Assembly: GCA_030052745.1 (NCBI GenBank)
Contig: JANBVO010000012.1
Coordinates: 434,001-498,000, forward strand
Length of the DNA: 64,000 nt
Reading direction: 5' to 3'
Origin: Pleurostoma richardsiae
Lineage: Eukaryota; Ascomycota; Sordariomycetes; Calosphaeriales; Pleurostomataceae
Shown: one piece after another, positions 22,280-33,504 of the stretch
How positions within the stretch are numbered: position 1 is the first letter of the stretch
Layout of the letters: each line of letters opens with the position of its first letter
Notes under the pieces: model-generated
What the model was told of the DNA's origin: nothing
What the model saw: only the letters and a program-made list of their open reading frames with translations
Databases searched by the model: none
Program-made: the position numbers and the translations under genes

Positions 22280-23830
22280 ATGCAAGACCCTGCAGAATCA
22301 AATTCACGGGAAGCAGAGGCTCAACACTTGCGCTCCGAACTGAAACAGTGGGAGAATGCGTGGGCTAAGGAGCACGCGGGCAAGAAGCCCAGCCGCGAGG
22401 ACATCAAGCAGAATCCTGAGATAGGTATGTATTTGATGCCTACATCGATTCGGTCCTGGAGGGAATCTGGTGACTCGATGGCTTACTTACCTGTACTGAC
22501 ACCATGGAATCCAGCGCAGAAGTACAAGACTTACAACAAGCTCCGTGACATCCTGTCTGGAAAGGCGCCTGCACCGCCAAAGCAGGAGCATAAGTCGAGG
22601 AAACGGAAGTCAGCCGAGCAGCCCGCCCAGACTCCCTCCAAGCGTTTCAGGGCAGCCGAGACGCCCTCGAAGTCGCAGCAGCGTGGCAATGCTTTTGAAG
22701 CTGCCGTCACGCCCTCCCTCAGCAGGAAGCTATTCAGTCCAGTCGTGCCCACATCAATTGGGCCAACCCCGCAAAGAGATGGAAGAGTATTGGGACTGTT
22801 CGACTTGTTAGTTCAGAAGGACGCCGAGACACCCTCAAAAGGCACCGGTGACGCGGAGATCGAGGCTGTTGCGAATGTGGAGGCAACCCCTAGCAAGCAG
22901 ACGTCCTTGGATGCGGAGAGCGTATTCAAACTAGGCCGAACACCAGTCTCGTCGGGGAAGAGGCATATGCTGGACAGCTTCATGACACCGCTCAAAAACA
23001 GAGATGGCAATGCGGGCGCTAGGACACCGACATCGATATCGAAGCTTCAGTTCGCCACGCCATCGTTTCTGAGACGCGCGCCCATGCCGACAGTCGACGA
23101 GAATGGCGAGTTTGTGTCCCCTCAGCCCATCCGGCTGCCTCGCAAGCCCCTCGTCCGAGGACTCAGCAGCGTGGTAGCCAGCCTGCGCAAGATGGAAGAG
23201 GAGCAGCTCGATGACGAGCTCGAGGCGCTGCACGAGATGGAGAGCGAGGGCGCGCCTCAAGCGCCGAAGTTGGATCCCAAGCCGAAGCCCAGGGAGGAGG
23301 TCCTGGTAGAGGACAGCCAGGTGCCGAACCGTCTCCTGGGAGGCTTCGATGACGAGGCTATGTACGACAGCCCGCCGGAGGATGCGCTGGACAGGAACGG
23401 ACAGCCGCTTCGTGTCTTCAAGAAGAAGGGTCAGAAGAGGACGACACGCCGGTCGAACATGAAGCCGACCCGCGTCAAGCGACCAGTGGCGGCCGGCGAT
23501 GATGATGGCGAAGGAAGTGACGACGATGATGTGGTTCCTGAGACCCAAGTCGGCGCAACCAAGCAGGCGCAAATTGGAGATACTGCGCTCATGTCTGGGT
23601 CGGAGTTCGAAGACTCGGAAGCGCAGGAGGACGAGGACAAAGCGAAGGCGAAGACAAAGAAGAAGAATAAGGCCCAAAACAAGAAGCCGGAAGCGGAGCA
23701 GGGCAAGATCAAGCGGGCGGTCAGGAAGGTCAACGAACTGGCTCATACAAACTTCAAGAGGCTGAAGTTGAGGAACAACGGTGCGAAGGGAGGCCCTGGG
23801 TACAATAGCAGGTTCCGGAGGAGACGATGA
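22280..23830 (+). CDS. sld2: DNA replication regulator Sld2
   Basis: Sld2 is the CDK-phosphorylated initiation factor that binds Dpb11 to assemble the replicative helicase at origins. Exons 22280-22424 and 22515-23830 give 486 residues. The N-terminal RecQL4/Sld2 homology block reads LRSELKQWENAWAKEHAGKK, then REDIKQNPEI spliced to AQKYKTYNKLRDILSG. The middle is disordered and carries about ten TP sites, several of the CDK form TPxK (TPSKR, TPSKG, TPSKQ, TPLKN). The C-terminus is basic and ends KRAVRKVNELAHTNFKRLKL followed by RFRRRR, as in fungal homologues. The 90-nt intron has GTATGT and CCAG ends. MluI boxes upstream fit G1/S expression. Confidence 0.92.
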   Translation: MQDPAESNSREAEAQHLRSELKQWENAWAKEHAGKKPSREDIKQNPEIGMYLMPTSIRSWRESGDSMAYLPVLTPWNPAQKYKTYNKLRDILSGKAPAPPKQEHKSRKRKSAEQPAQTPSKRFRAAETPSKSQQRGNAFEAAVTPSLSRKLFSPVVPTSIGPTPQRDGRVLGLFDLLVQKDAETPSKGTGDAEIEAVANVEATPSKQTSLDAESVFKLGRTPVSSGKRHMLDSFMTPLKNRDGNAGARTPTSISKLQFATPSFLRRAPMPTVDENGEFVSPQPIRLPRKPLVRGLSSVVASLRKMEEEQLDDELEALHEMESEGAPQAPKLDPKPKPREEVLVEDSQVPNRLLGGFDDEAMYDSPPEDALDRNGQPLRVFKKKGQKRTTRRSNMKPTRVKRPVAAGDDDGEGSDDDDVVPETQVGATKQAQIGDTALMSGSEFEDSEAQEDEDKAKAKTKKKNKAQNKKPEAEQGKIKRAVRKVNELAHTNFKRLKLRNNGAKGGPGYNSRFRRRR

Positions 23831-24467
23831 AGAGAGATCGTGCTTGGTGATATGCGTGGGCCGACCTATGAAATTATGAAGCATGGACGGAGCATGGACG
23901 GAGCATGAATTGGTGTCCTAGCGCTCTGCTCGCATACATGACTAGAGCTCGATAGAATCTTCGGTTAGTCGATCAAGTATCCTCACTGTCTTAGGAGATA
24001 AGAAGAAAGGCATTTTCTATATAGTAAGACTTATCATGCTTTGGTTGGTGTCTTGGTATCTTCCTTCTTCTGCCTGCGAAGGTTCCGCATCATTGTATCT
24101 CAGGGGTTGCGAACAATCCCATTTGCTCTCATTCGGTTCGATTCCCGTACTGGTGGTGTAGACGCACGGACCACCACCACCACCCCGGGAATCGACAAAG
24201 CCAATTGAACAAGGATCATTACTCCGTACCTCAGGGAGGTACCTCCCCGAGCCAGCCCGCTTCCTTTGTTTCCCCACATCACTCCAGATCCATTCGCGTC
24301 GCAAACCAGACGAGCGCGACAGAGGACCAGCTTGTAATGCAATTACCTGCAGCACTTTGTTTCTCGCGATACTGAGGCTCGTAGTCTTGTCGCTTCTGTC
24401 CAGTTCAGTCTACCAGAGTTCGCGACCAACACCGTCCCCTTACAACACCCTGCGACGCGTCTGGACC
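23831..24467. other. Intergenic, sld2 3' flank and next promoter
   Basis: A 9-bp word (GCATGGACG) is repeated in tandem near 23880-23903 just after the sld2 stop. ACTCCGTA occurs at 24221-24228. No coding frame is supported. Confidence 0.5.
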
Positions 24468-26030
24468 ATGGCACCCCGCGCAAAGACCATCGAGGACGAA
24501 CTTAAGAAGACCGTCGCGGAGTTTTGGAACAGCCGGGATAGGGACGAATTGACTGTGAACAATGTGCGCAAGCATGTTTCTGGAAAATTGGGCCTCGAGG
24601 AAGGCTACCTCGGTAGCGGAGAATGGAAGGGCAAGAGCAAGCAGATTATCCTGGCCGCCGTGGTGCGTACCCTTCCCTTCGCGGCCTGCAATGACTATGG
24701 CTGAGGTTCTGACTGTGCGCATTACCATTAGAGCGAAGCCCAAGAAGCCGACGAAGCAAATGGACCCAACTCATCACAGATCTCCCTGGAGCCGGCGAAT
24801 GCGCGTCCTAAGTCGCCGCAGAATGGCGTGAAGCGCAACTCGACCGAGACAGGCAGCCCGGCTCAGAAGAAGCGGAAGGCGAAAGAGCCTGAGAGCCCCG
24901 AAGAGAGCGAATTTGACGAGGCACCCCCCAAGAAGCAGAAGAAGCAGAAGAATAAGCCCGCAAAGCGCGGGCGGAAGAAGAAGCCCCTCGACTCCGACGA
25001 TGAGGAAGATAGCGCCAGCGATTCGGAGTCTGCCCAGAGCGACTTTGAGGAGACGCCTCCCAAGAAACGAAAGAAGCAGCCCGCAAAGCGCGGACGCAAG
25101 AAGAAGCCGGTCAATTCGGATGATGAGGAGGATATCACGAGTGGCTCGGAGTCTGCTCTTAGCGACTCTGAAAAGGAACCCCCAAAGAAGAAGCGGCTTG
25201 TGCAGAGAGGTCAGAAGAAGGCAGTGACATCAGACGACGACGACGATGAACAGGAAGAGAAGGAGAATGACAGTGACGAAGAGGGCGAATCTAGCATTGA
25301 GGCAAAGCCCGTCCCACCGCAAAGCTACGCACCCAAAGTCGAGCTCAGTGGTGCCGAGTCACCCTTGAGCGAAGTCCAAGACGAGGAGCCTGCCGCAGAG
25401 GCAGTAGACGAGAGCGAGATGTCCGAGGTGATCGACGAGCCGCCACCGAAACGCAAGCGGAAGTCGAAGGAGCCATCCAGCGGCAAGGCAGCGCCGAAGC
25501 CGAAGAAGGCGGCAGCATCAAAGGCAGCAGCAGACCTCTCACCAGATGCAGCGGAGATTAAGAAGCTCCAGGGGCAGCTCTCCAAGTGCGGCGTGAGAAA
25601 GATCTGGGGCATCGAGCTGAAGAAGTACGGCGATGACGATAAGGCCAAGATCAAGCACCTCAGGGGCATGTTGCGCGACGTCGGCATGGAGGGGCGCTTC
25701 TCGGAGACCAGAGCACGGGAGATCAAGGAGCGCAGGGAGCTCGAGGCGGACCTTGGAGAGGTGAGGGAGATGAACGAGCGGTGGGGTATCGGTGCCGGCG
25801 GTGGGCGGGCGTCCAGGAGCCGGGCGCCGAGGAAATCACTGAAGGAGAGCTATGGCAGCGACAGTGAGGAAGATGAGGGTGACAGCGGTGAAGCGAAGGA
25901 TGCCGGAAGCAAGGCGAGCGAGAGTGGCGACGACAGTGACGATGGGCCAAAGACGCACGCGCGCGCTAGGGCTTCAGCAAAACACAGGGCGGACTTGGCT
26001 TTCCTTGGAGACGAGAGTGAATCCGATTAG
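24468..26030 (+). CDS. HIRIP3-like acidic chromatin protein
   Basis: Exons 24468-24662 and 24732-26030 give 497 residues. The N-terminal domain (residues about 5-65: IEDELKKTVAEFWNSRDRDE, then VNNVRKHVSGKLGLEEGYL) resembles the N-terminal helical domain of HIRIP3 and DEK_C-type folds. The centre is a long acidic/basic low-complexity region built of about three tandem units (PPKK, KRGRKKKP, SDDEED). The C-terminal block CGVRKIWGIELKKYGDDDKA then IKHLRGMLRDVGMEGRFS matches the conserved end of HIRIP3-type histone chaperones. HIRIP3 binds histones H2A-H2B in the nucleus; the same role here is inference from similarity judged by eye. The gene might be annotated elsewhere simply as a transcriptional regulator. 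Confidence 0.75.
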
Positions 26031-26139
26031 TTGGGCCGTGATGGTGACTTGCACCTCGGCAGCATCTTGATGTCTGTTTAGCTGTATGGTTTTCGCCTGA
26101 TACCCTCATACTGCTTTAGTTTTAAGGTGTTGAAAATGA

Positions 26140-26408
26140 TCACTTTGCTGCATTCAATCTCTGGGCTATCAAGCTGAACACCGCGATTGACCCCATGAAG
26201 AAGACCGCATTGTAGAACTGGGATGGTGCTGTCAGTTGAGTGTGTGAATGAGAAAATGGACCATGAGAGTCTTACTGCCTTCCTCGAGACTTCACGCTCT
26301 TCATCGTCGCTTCGAGCCTCGATGAAGAGCCGCCGGAGGTTGGGGAAGTTGGCCTAATACGCTGTTAGCGAACCTTCATCAAGTATATTGATCCTGAGAA
26401 CCCACCAT
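26140..26408 (-). CDS. Probable 52-residue single-pass membrane micropeptide
   Basis: Three tiny exons on the minus strand, 26408-26406 (only the ATG), 26353-26276 and 26217-26140, join in one frame of 53 codons. It begins MANFPNLRRLFIEARSDDEE and continues REVSRKAFYNAV. The tail is a hydrophobic helix (FFMGSIAVFSLIAQ) ending RLNAAK. The introns are 52 and 58 nt with GTGGGT..TAG and GTAAGA..CAG ends and branch points GCTAAC and ACTGAC. An in-frame stop lies upstream of the ATG. The charged N-terminus plus one helix resembles small subunits of mitochondrial or ER membrane complexes, but I do not recognise the family. The consistency of two introns, frame and composition makes chance unlikely. 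Confidence 0.65.
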
Positions 26409-26884
26409 GATATCAGAACAAGACCGTCGCCATTACCAGAGCCCTATACGATTGTTCCTGACCAGGGCAGGAATCTTTGTCTGGTCGTAGATCATGTAGA
26501 CTTTGACGCTTTGTCCCAAGCAAGCTCCTTAGGACGGAGTACATACCCTGTCGCCTTGCGCCACTCAAGGTGTGGCTGGAATAGCACGTTAAGCCACATG
26601 GTTGGGGCTAAATTCGGCTTAGGTAACAAGGGGCTACTTGAGGCTGCGACCACGGGTACCTATCACCACTCCTTGGCGAACTCGACAGCTTGTTCGACTT
26701 TGCCTTACTGGAAAGGCAAGCGAGAGCGTGCAACCGTAAAGACGAAGGGCGGTCACTGCAATCGTACATGCGCTCTCGGTAGACCTTTGGGGCCCCCTGT
26801 CCTCTTTATATTTTCCACCCCCTCGCCCCTTGTGTCCTCTCGAGCGTCTGACGCCTACCCCTCCGTTCACGAGCCTCACCCACG
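26409..26884. other. Divergent promoter, micropeptide gene and apl2
   Basis: Spacer between the micropeptide gene (minus) and the beta-adaptin gene (plus). A GACGGAGTAC variant of the recurrent ACTCCGTA word lies near 26533. The region just before the adaptin start is C/T-rich, as usual for fungal leaders. Confidence 0.55.
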
Positions 26885-29345
26885 ATGGCGGTAAACCGGA
26901 TACGCGGGGCGTTCGCTGCCCCTAGGAAGGGCGAGACTTTTGAGCTGCGCGCCGGCCTGGTCTCACAATATGCATATGAGAGGAAGGAGGCCATTCAAAA
27001 GACGATCATGGCCATGACCTTGGGCAAAGACGTCTCGGCGCTGTTTCCTGACGTCCTTAAGAACATCGCAACGGCAGACCTGGATCAGAAGAAGCTGGTC
27101 TATCTCTACCTAATGTCAGTCGGCTATGCCACCTCTTTTCTCCCTAACTCTTTCCTCGACTCCGTTGTTGACGAATAGCGCAGGAATTACGCGAAATCAC
27201 ACCCTGATCTTTGTATCCTGGCGGTCAACACATTCGTCCAAGACTCCGAAGACCCGAACCCCCTCATACGAGCGCTTGCTATACGGACGATGGGGTGCAT
27301 CAGAGTGGACAAAATGGTGGACTACATGGAAGAACCACTCCGGAAAACGTTACGAGACGAATCGCCATACGTACGGAAGACAGCAGCTATATGCGTGGCC
27401 AAGCTCTTCGACCTGAACCCTACCATGTGCATAGAAAACGGATTCCTCGAGACCCTGCAGGAGCTCATCGGCGATTCAAATCCCATGGTCGTGGCGAACT
27501 CGGTGCAGGCGCTGTCGGAGATCAACGAGACCGCCCCGGAGACCAAAGCCCTGGTCGTGACGCCCAATACGTTGAAGAAGCTGTTGATGGCCTTGAATGA
27601 GTGCACGGAATGGGGAAGAGTGACGATATTGTCGACATTGGCGGACTACCCGGCAGTGGACATCAAGGAGTCAGAGCATATCTGCGAGCGTGTTGCTCCG
27701 CAGTTCCAGCATGTCAACCCAAGTGTCGTATTGGCTGCTGTCAAGGTTGTCTTCATTCACATGAAGGTCGTCAACCCTGAACTGGTGAGGCAGTATCTCA
27801 AGAAGATGGCTCCTCCACTGGGTTAGTGTTCCTCCACCCGATAGGTTCAACTGGTTCGTGAATACTGACAACAACGCCAGTGACGCTTGTTTCTTCTGCT
27901 CCGGAAGTCCAGTATGTCGCGCTGCGGAATATCGATCTTCTTCTCCAAGCAAAGCCCGATATTTTGAGCAAGGAGATGAGGGTATTCTTCTGCAAATACA
28001 ACGACCCGCCGTACGTCAAGCTCCAGAAGCTCGAGATCATGGTGCGGATAGCAAACGAGAAGAACTACGAGCAGCTTCTGTCCGAGTTGAAGGAGTATGC
28101 CTTGGAAGTCGATATGGACTTCGTCCGGCGTGCAGTCAAGGCCATTGGGCAGGTCGCCATCAAGATTGAGAGTGCGAGCGAGAAGTGCGTCAATGCACTG
28201 CTCGATCTGATCTCGACAAAGGTCAACTACGTTGTGCAGGAGGTTATTGTCGTCATCAAGGACATTCTTCGAAAGTATCCTGGATACGAGGGTGTCATTC
28301 CGACTCTCTGCAAGTATATTGATGAGCTGGACGAGCCTGAGGCAAGAGGCTCGCTTATCTGGATCGTGGGCGAGTATGCCGAGAAGATCAACAACGCAGA
28401 CGAGATATTATCTAGCTTTGTTGATGGTTTCATGGAGGAGTTCACTCAGGTCAGTCCACCCTGCTGCCGTCAACCCGGGAACCTACTCACAATCCTACAG
28501 ACACAGCTCCAGATTCTCACTGCTGTGGTCAAACTGTTCTTGAAGAAGCCAAGCAACAATCAGGGTTTGGTGCAAAAAGTACTGCAAGAGGCAACGGCAG
28601 ACAACGATAACCCTGATATTCGTGACCGAGCATACGTTTACTGGCGGCTTCTGTCCGGTGACCTTGATATTGCCAAGGTATGTCTATGCTCCGTCCCACG
28701 CATTGGTCTCACAGTTCTAACATGTTGCAGAACGTCATCCTATCACAAAAACCTCCCATCACTACGACCATGACCAGCCTCCCTCCTGCGCTTCTCGAGC
28801 AGCTCCTCACGGAGCTTTCGACCCTCGCGTCAGTGTATCACAAGCCGCCTGAGTCTTTCGTCGGCAAGGGCCGCTTCGGCGCGGACGAGATCCAGCGCGC
28901 CGCCATCCAGGAGCAGCGCCAGAACGCTGCCGAGAACCCGATTGCCGCTTCGGTCGCGGCAGCAGCGGGAACGAACGGTACCGCATCGCAGAGCAACATC
29001 GAGAACCTGCTCGACATCGACTTTGACGGTGCTGCACCTGCCTCTGCCGAGCAGAACCCTGCCGGAACCGGGACGCCCGAGCGTGTTGCTAGCCCCAGCG
29101 CGGCGGGAGCCGGCCCTAGCGGAGGAGGCATGGCCGATATGATGGGTCTTTTCGACGTCAGCTCAACTTCGTCGCCTGCGCCTGCGGCGGCGGGGGCGGC
29201 ACCAGGTGGCGGAATGAACGACATCATGAACGGCTTTGCGGGGATGGATTTGAGCGGGAACAGCGCGCCCCCGCCACCCGGCGTGCAACTGGGACATGCT
29301 CCCGAAAAGAAGAGCGACGGCGAAGATCTGCTGGGCCTGTTTTGA
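26885..29345 (+). CDS. apl2: AP-1 complex subunit beta (beta-adaptin)
   Basis: Beta-adaptin of the clathrin adaptor for traffic between trans-Golgi and endosomes. Five exons (26885-27114, 27184-27821, 27881-28449, 28501-28677, 28731-29345) give 742 residues. The trunk is a helical solenoid with hallmark blocks [38 protein letters not shown] and [11 protein letters not shown]. The C-terminal 170 or so residues are a disordered hinge with acidic motifs (NLLDIDFDG, then a final DLLGLF) that match clathrin-box and EAR-like patterns. The large appendage domain is absent, as in many fungal beta subunits. AP-1 is preferred over AP-2 because the N-terminal solenoid matches beta1 best, but the paralogues are close. 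All introns are GT..AG and 51-69 nt. Confidence 0.9.
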
Positions 29346-29732
29346 GCGGTGGCTGTCCTACCGGGTACGGCAGGCTGTCCCCGTTCTGATAATTCGTCGC
29401 TGCCGTCCAGGCGCTCTGTGAGGAAGCATGGATAGACGCTCGCGATGGCGATTGAAGTTTGTACAGTTAGTATGAGAAAAATGAGAGACGCGGATTAGAC
29501 ATTCAGGCAGGGACGAATGAAGGTCCCTCACCCCGTGCCTACAGTGACACCAAGATGGACAGTTCAGCACAGGCGCGTTCTTCGAGGAATTCTCCATCAT
29601 CAGCTGAGATACTTCTCGACGCGCTCATATTGCTTATTCTGCACTGATCATACTGATCTTTCTGGTGACTATCATTCACATATTCATTCGTCGCTCCGAT
29701 CGCTACATTTAGCACCTTAACAAGCTTAATGC
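29346..29732. other. 3' flanks of convergent genes
   Basis: Spacer between the stop codons of apl2 and the TauD-family gene. It should contain both terminators. No gene seen. Confidence 0.6.
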
Positions 29733-31083
29733 TTACGCATTCTTCAGCTCCGACAGCTCGATCTCCGAGAGCAGTCCTAACGCCTCTCGCCGAGTCGGCG
29801 CGTCCGCCTTGAAGAACGGCTTCTCCGCCAGTGCCGTCACCCTCGTCCCGTGCCGCGGCTCGCTGTTCTCATAGTCCCAGCTGGCGTTGTGGATAGTGAT
29901 CCTGCAGAGCGCATTCGTCAGCCAGTCAATCCATGTTTCGAAGCCCCCGGAAAGGCGAGGCTACGAGGCAGAGATGATGTCTACTGACCTGTTATCCCAC
30001 AGCGCGCTCGTCCTGGGCGTCCACTTGAACCTGACCTGAATGTCCACGTTCTCCTCGTACACCTTGTACAGGACCTCCAGGATCGCGTCGCTCTCGTTCT
30101 TGTCCAGCCCCACGATGCGCGATGTCATCGCCCTGTTGACCCACAGCGCCTTCCACCCCGTCGCCGGGTGCACGCGCACGATGGGGTGCTCCCGCTCGAT
30201 GTACTTGGGGCCGGCCTCGGGGTCCGCGCGGTCCAGGTATGTGTGCGCGGAGCGGTAGATGGCGGTGCGGCCGTCGATGATCTTGCGGAAGGCCGGGCTC
30301 AGCTTCTCGTAGGCGGCGTAGCCCGAGGCCCACAGGGTGTCGCCGCCCAGGGAGGGCACGGCGTCGTTGTGCAGGTGCGTGATGCCCGCGGGCTGCCGCT
30401 CGTGCACGAGGTCCGTGTGCCACCGCGAGGCGCCGCCGGGCTGCCGGAAGGAGGCGGGGCGCTCGGTCGCGGCGAGGGCGGGCCAGATGACGGTCACGCC
30501 GAGGACGCCGGGGACTTGGGGCACCTGGGGCTGAACAGGGGTGGGAAAGGGGGTTAGTTCGAGAGTTTCATTTCCCCTTTTCGGCAATGGAGATTGGGCT
30601 AGATAGGCAGGGGGTCGGAAAGGAAGCTGACGGGCTTACATGGACCTCAACCTCCCCGTAGTACTCCCCGAGGGCCTTCTGCTGCTGGGGTGACAGGTCT
30701 TGGTCGCGGAAGAAAACGACGCTGCGCTCGGCGATGAGCAGCGCGAGCTCGTCCCGCTGCTGGTCGGTCAGGTCCTTGAGCTGCAGGCCGACGATCTCAG
30801 TGCCAATGTGCTTCGTCAGGTGGATGACCTCCTTGGCGGCGCCGAGCAGTGCCTTCTTGTCCTTGTCGGCGCGGCTGCCGGGGTCGACGAAGGGCCGGTC
30901 ATAGTTCCGGATGCTGTAGGCGTCGTCCAGGTAGAGCGGCCGGGCGGGGCGGTAGGGGTAGCCATGGGAGAGATCGATGCCGGCCTTCTCGAGGCGAGCG
31001 CGGGTGGTGGCGGGCAGGGCGAGGTTGTCCTTCTTGGGCTGGACGACGTCGACAATCTCGGGGATGATGGCGCTGGGTGCCAT
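29733..31083 (-). CDS. TauD/TfdA-family 2-oxoglutarate and Fe(II)-dependent dioxygenase
   Basis: Enzymes of this family oxidise sulfonates such as taurine, or related compounds, using 2-oxoglutarate and iron. Exons 31083-30640, 30530-29989 and 29901-29733 join in frame to 384 residues. The iron ligands are visible: WHTD at about residues 185-188 (His and Asp) and the distal His in RITIHNASWDY at about 333, followed by the 2-oxoglutarate Arg in SEPRHGTRV. The N-terminal block (HIGTEIVGLQLKDLTDQQRD, then VVFFRDQDLSPQQQ) is typical of fungal sulfonate dioxygenases. No signal peptide is seen, so it is probably cytosolic. It is transcribed away from the flavin monooxygenase gene with a shared 750-bp promoter region. 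The substrate is unproven. Confidence 0.92.
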
Positions 31084-31834
31084 GGCTGCTGACTGTGTCT
31101 CCTTGGCTGTGGCGAGTCTACGAAGGCTATGATCTTACTGCTTATCTCCTGTCAGATGGATCTCGATGCTGTACTGTACTCTGCAAGATCTCTTATCTCT
31201 ACGACGACAACTTTCTGTATCTATATCTATATCTAGATCACTTAGACGACGGCTTACATGTGCCCTGGCTGCTGCATTCGGCCGATGAGCCGAACCCGTG
31301 AGCACCGCCGTCGCGTCCCTCGGGATGGTATCATATGCAATAGAAATGATTCAGCGATAAGTTCCCGCCACACAGAGGCCTCTAATTACCTAGCTCTTGG
31401 AGGTCTTATCGATGGATACTGGAGACAGCCGCGTTGGTTGGCTGTTGACCTGAGGAAGGACGAGTTGCAAACGTGGGGTAGAATGGCGACATCGTCTACG
31501 GGCTCTAGGACGAGCTCCGCGCCGTGCGGCAACGGGCGGCGCCGGGCTAGATGGCATGTCTGACCTCAGATCCCATCTTATGATCCGGAAGAGGAGATTC
31601 TTTAAGTGCCTGCATATCTGCAGCCGTTGGTTCCTGTGTGATTTCAAAGCATGTACTTTCACCATTCTAGGGTCTTGTGGCGTTACCGCGTGCCGGGTCC
31701 GGCGATGTTATAGTTGGTCGCACAAAGGACTCTTGTCTTACCCCTGGATCCTTACTCACACCTCTTCCTTACAGGACTATTCTTTTATTCAGTTCCACCG
31801 TATTGTTCCAGGCCCCTGGGCAGTTGTTCCTGCA
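31084..31834. promoter_or_regulatory. Divergent promoter between dioxygenase and flavin monooxygenase genes
   Basis: A 750-bp spacer with both start codons pointing outward. Near 31218-31232 there is a CTATAT-type short repeat that could serve as an AT-rich core promoter element on either strand. No third gene is seen. Confidence 0.5.
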
Positions 31835-33504
31835 ATGGGCTCCGAACTCAATATCTCTTCCGTAGCCGTTATAGGGGCGGGGATCAGCGGCGTTGTTGCC
31901 GCTGCACATCTGAAGCAGCAAGGTATTACAGTAACTGTATACGAAAGGAATCATGCTTCGGGAGGCGTCTGGTAAGAATTTACTACGCTCATCACTGGAG
32001 TAGGTGGGTGCTTATGTTCACGTCCAGGCTATTTGACGAACGCCTCCCTCCGGAGCCTACGTTTCCTTCCACGAAGCCTTCTATTGCGGAGAAGACGCCA
32101 CAGGATGTTGAAAGCTCCCTGCTTCATGCGCCTCCGGGGTAGGTCTCATGCTACACATCTTCCTACTGCTTATGCCCACGTTGTTATTGCTAGCGCCACA
32201 AATGCAGATCGCTAATGTACCTACAGCCCCTGCTACTCCAGCCTCATGAACAACGTTTCAACCGGGATGCTCCAGACCTCGCTTCTTCAATGGCCTGAAG
32301 GAACCCCTGCTTCTGTGAAGCATTATGTCTTGAAAGAATACATCCAGGATATCTCCAAGACCACTGGGGTCAACGAGCTCACTCATTACGACACTAGGGT
32401 CAAGGAGTTGAAGAAGACTGACGGGAAATGGAACCTTGTCTCTGAGGAGCTCAGACCTGACGGAGAGATAAACATCAACACCTCCTCATTTGATGCCGTG
32501 GTGGTTGCCTCCGGCCACTATCATGCACCGAGGGTTCCAGACAAGCCGGGGCTGAAGGAGTGGAAGATAAAGTGGCCTGACAGAATCATCCACTCCAAGT
32601 CTTATAGATACCCCGAGGGATTCAAGGGCAAGGTAAGCTCTCAAGTTACTGCCGGGATATTATTCGCATTATGGACTGACACTGTGCATAGAATGTCCTC
32701 ATCATAGGCGCCGGGGTGTCGTCTCTGGATATCGCAAAGGACATCTCCCCATACGCGAACAAGATCTGGCAGACCTCTCGGGGCGGAGACTTTGACCTGC
32801 CGGGAAATATCCTGCCCGAGAATGGGACTCAAGTCGCGGATGTTGAGTCTTTCGAGCTGCCCGTTGAGGGTCAGACCAAATCAGAGCTGCAAGACGACGA
32901 ACCAATACCTTTAACGGTTACCCTCACTACTGGGGAGAAGCTGTGCCAGATACACACTGTCATTATTGCAACGGGATATCACATCACGCTGCCATTCCTG
33001 TCATACCTCCACCAGGACAACGTGAAGCCAGAGGATGTTGACGACAAGACGATAGTTAGCGATGGCACGATGTACCACAATCTGCACAAGGACATCTTCT
33101 ACATTCCCGACCCTACGCTGTCTTTCATCGGTGTACCTTACTACACGGCGACCTTCAGCCTGTTTGATTTCCAAGCCAAGCTGCTGGGGCTGGTTTACAG
33201 CGGACAGGTCAGCATCCCGTCGACGGAGGACTTGAGGGAAGAGTACCAGAAGAGAGTCAGAGATAAGGGCCTTGGGCGCTCTTTCAACAGTCTTAAAGGC
33301 AAGGAAGAGGAGTACGTCGACGAGTTGGCGGAGTGGGCGAACAAAGACTTGATAAAGAAGGGCAAACCCGTGTTTACGGGCCACACGGACTCGTGGAAGC
33401 GAGAGAAGGTGGAGCAACTTGCGCGCATGGAGAAGCTATTCGGTGGAGATAAGACCGATCCCGCAGTCGTGAAGGCGGCCCTGGCATTGATTGCTTGCAC
33501 ATAG
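31835..33504 (+). CDS. Flavin-containing monooxygenase (FMO-like)
   Basis: Exons 31835-31971, 32028-32138, 32227-32632 and 32692-33504 give 488 residues. The FAD-binding Rossmann motif AVIGAGISG is at residues 11-19. The FMO signature region is VVVASGHYHAPRVP, the NADPH-binding motif is NVLIIGAGVSSLDIA, and the late ATG motif is VIIATGYHITLPFL. The second GxGxx motif ends in Ser (GAGVSS) where Gly or Ala is commoner. Such enzymes oxygenate soft nucleophiles (N or S) in small molecules, often xenobiotic or secondary metabolites. Pairing with a TauD-type dioxygenase across a divergent promoter suggests a joint catabolic step on a sulfur or nitrogen compound, which is inference. The start at 31835 gives the normal short N-terminus. 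Confidence 0.92.

Noticed and set aside
24140-24175. B-box-like GGTTCGATTCCCG
   Set aside because: No A box or cloverleaf arms at the right distance, and the T stem fails after two pairs.
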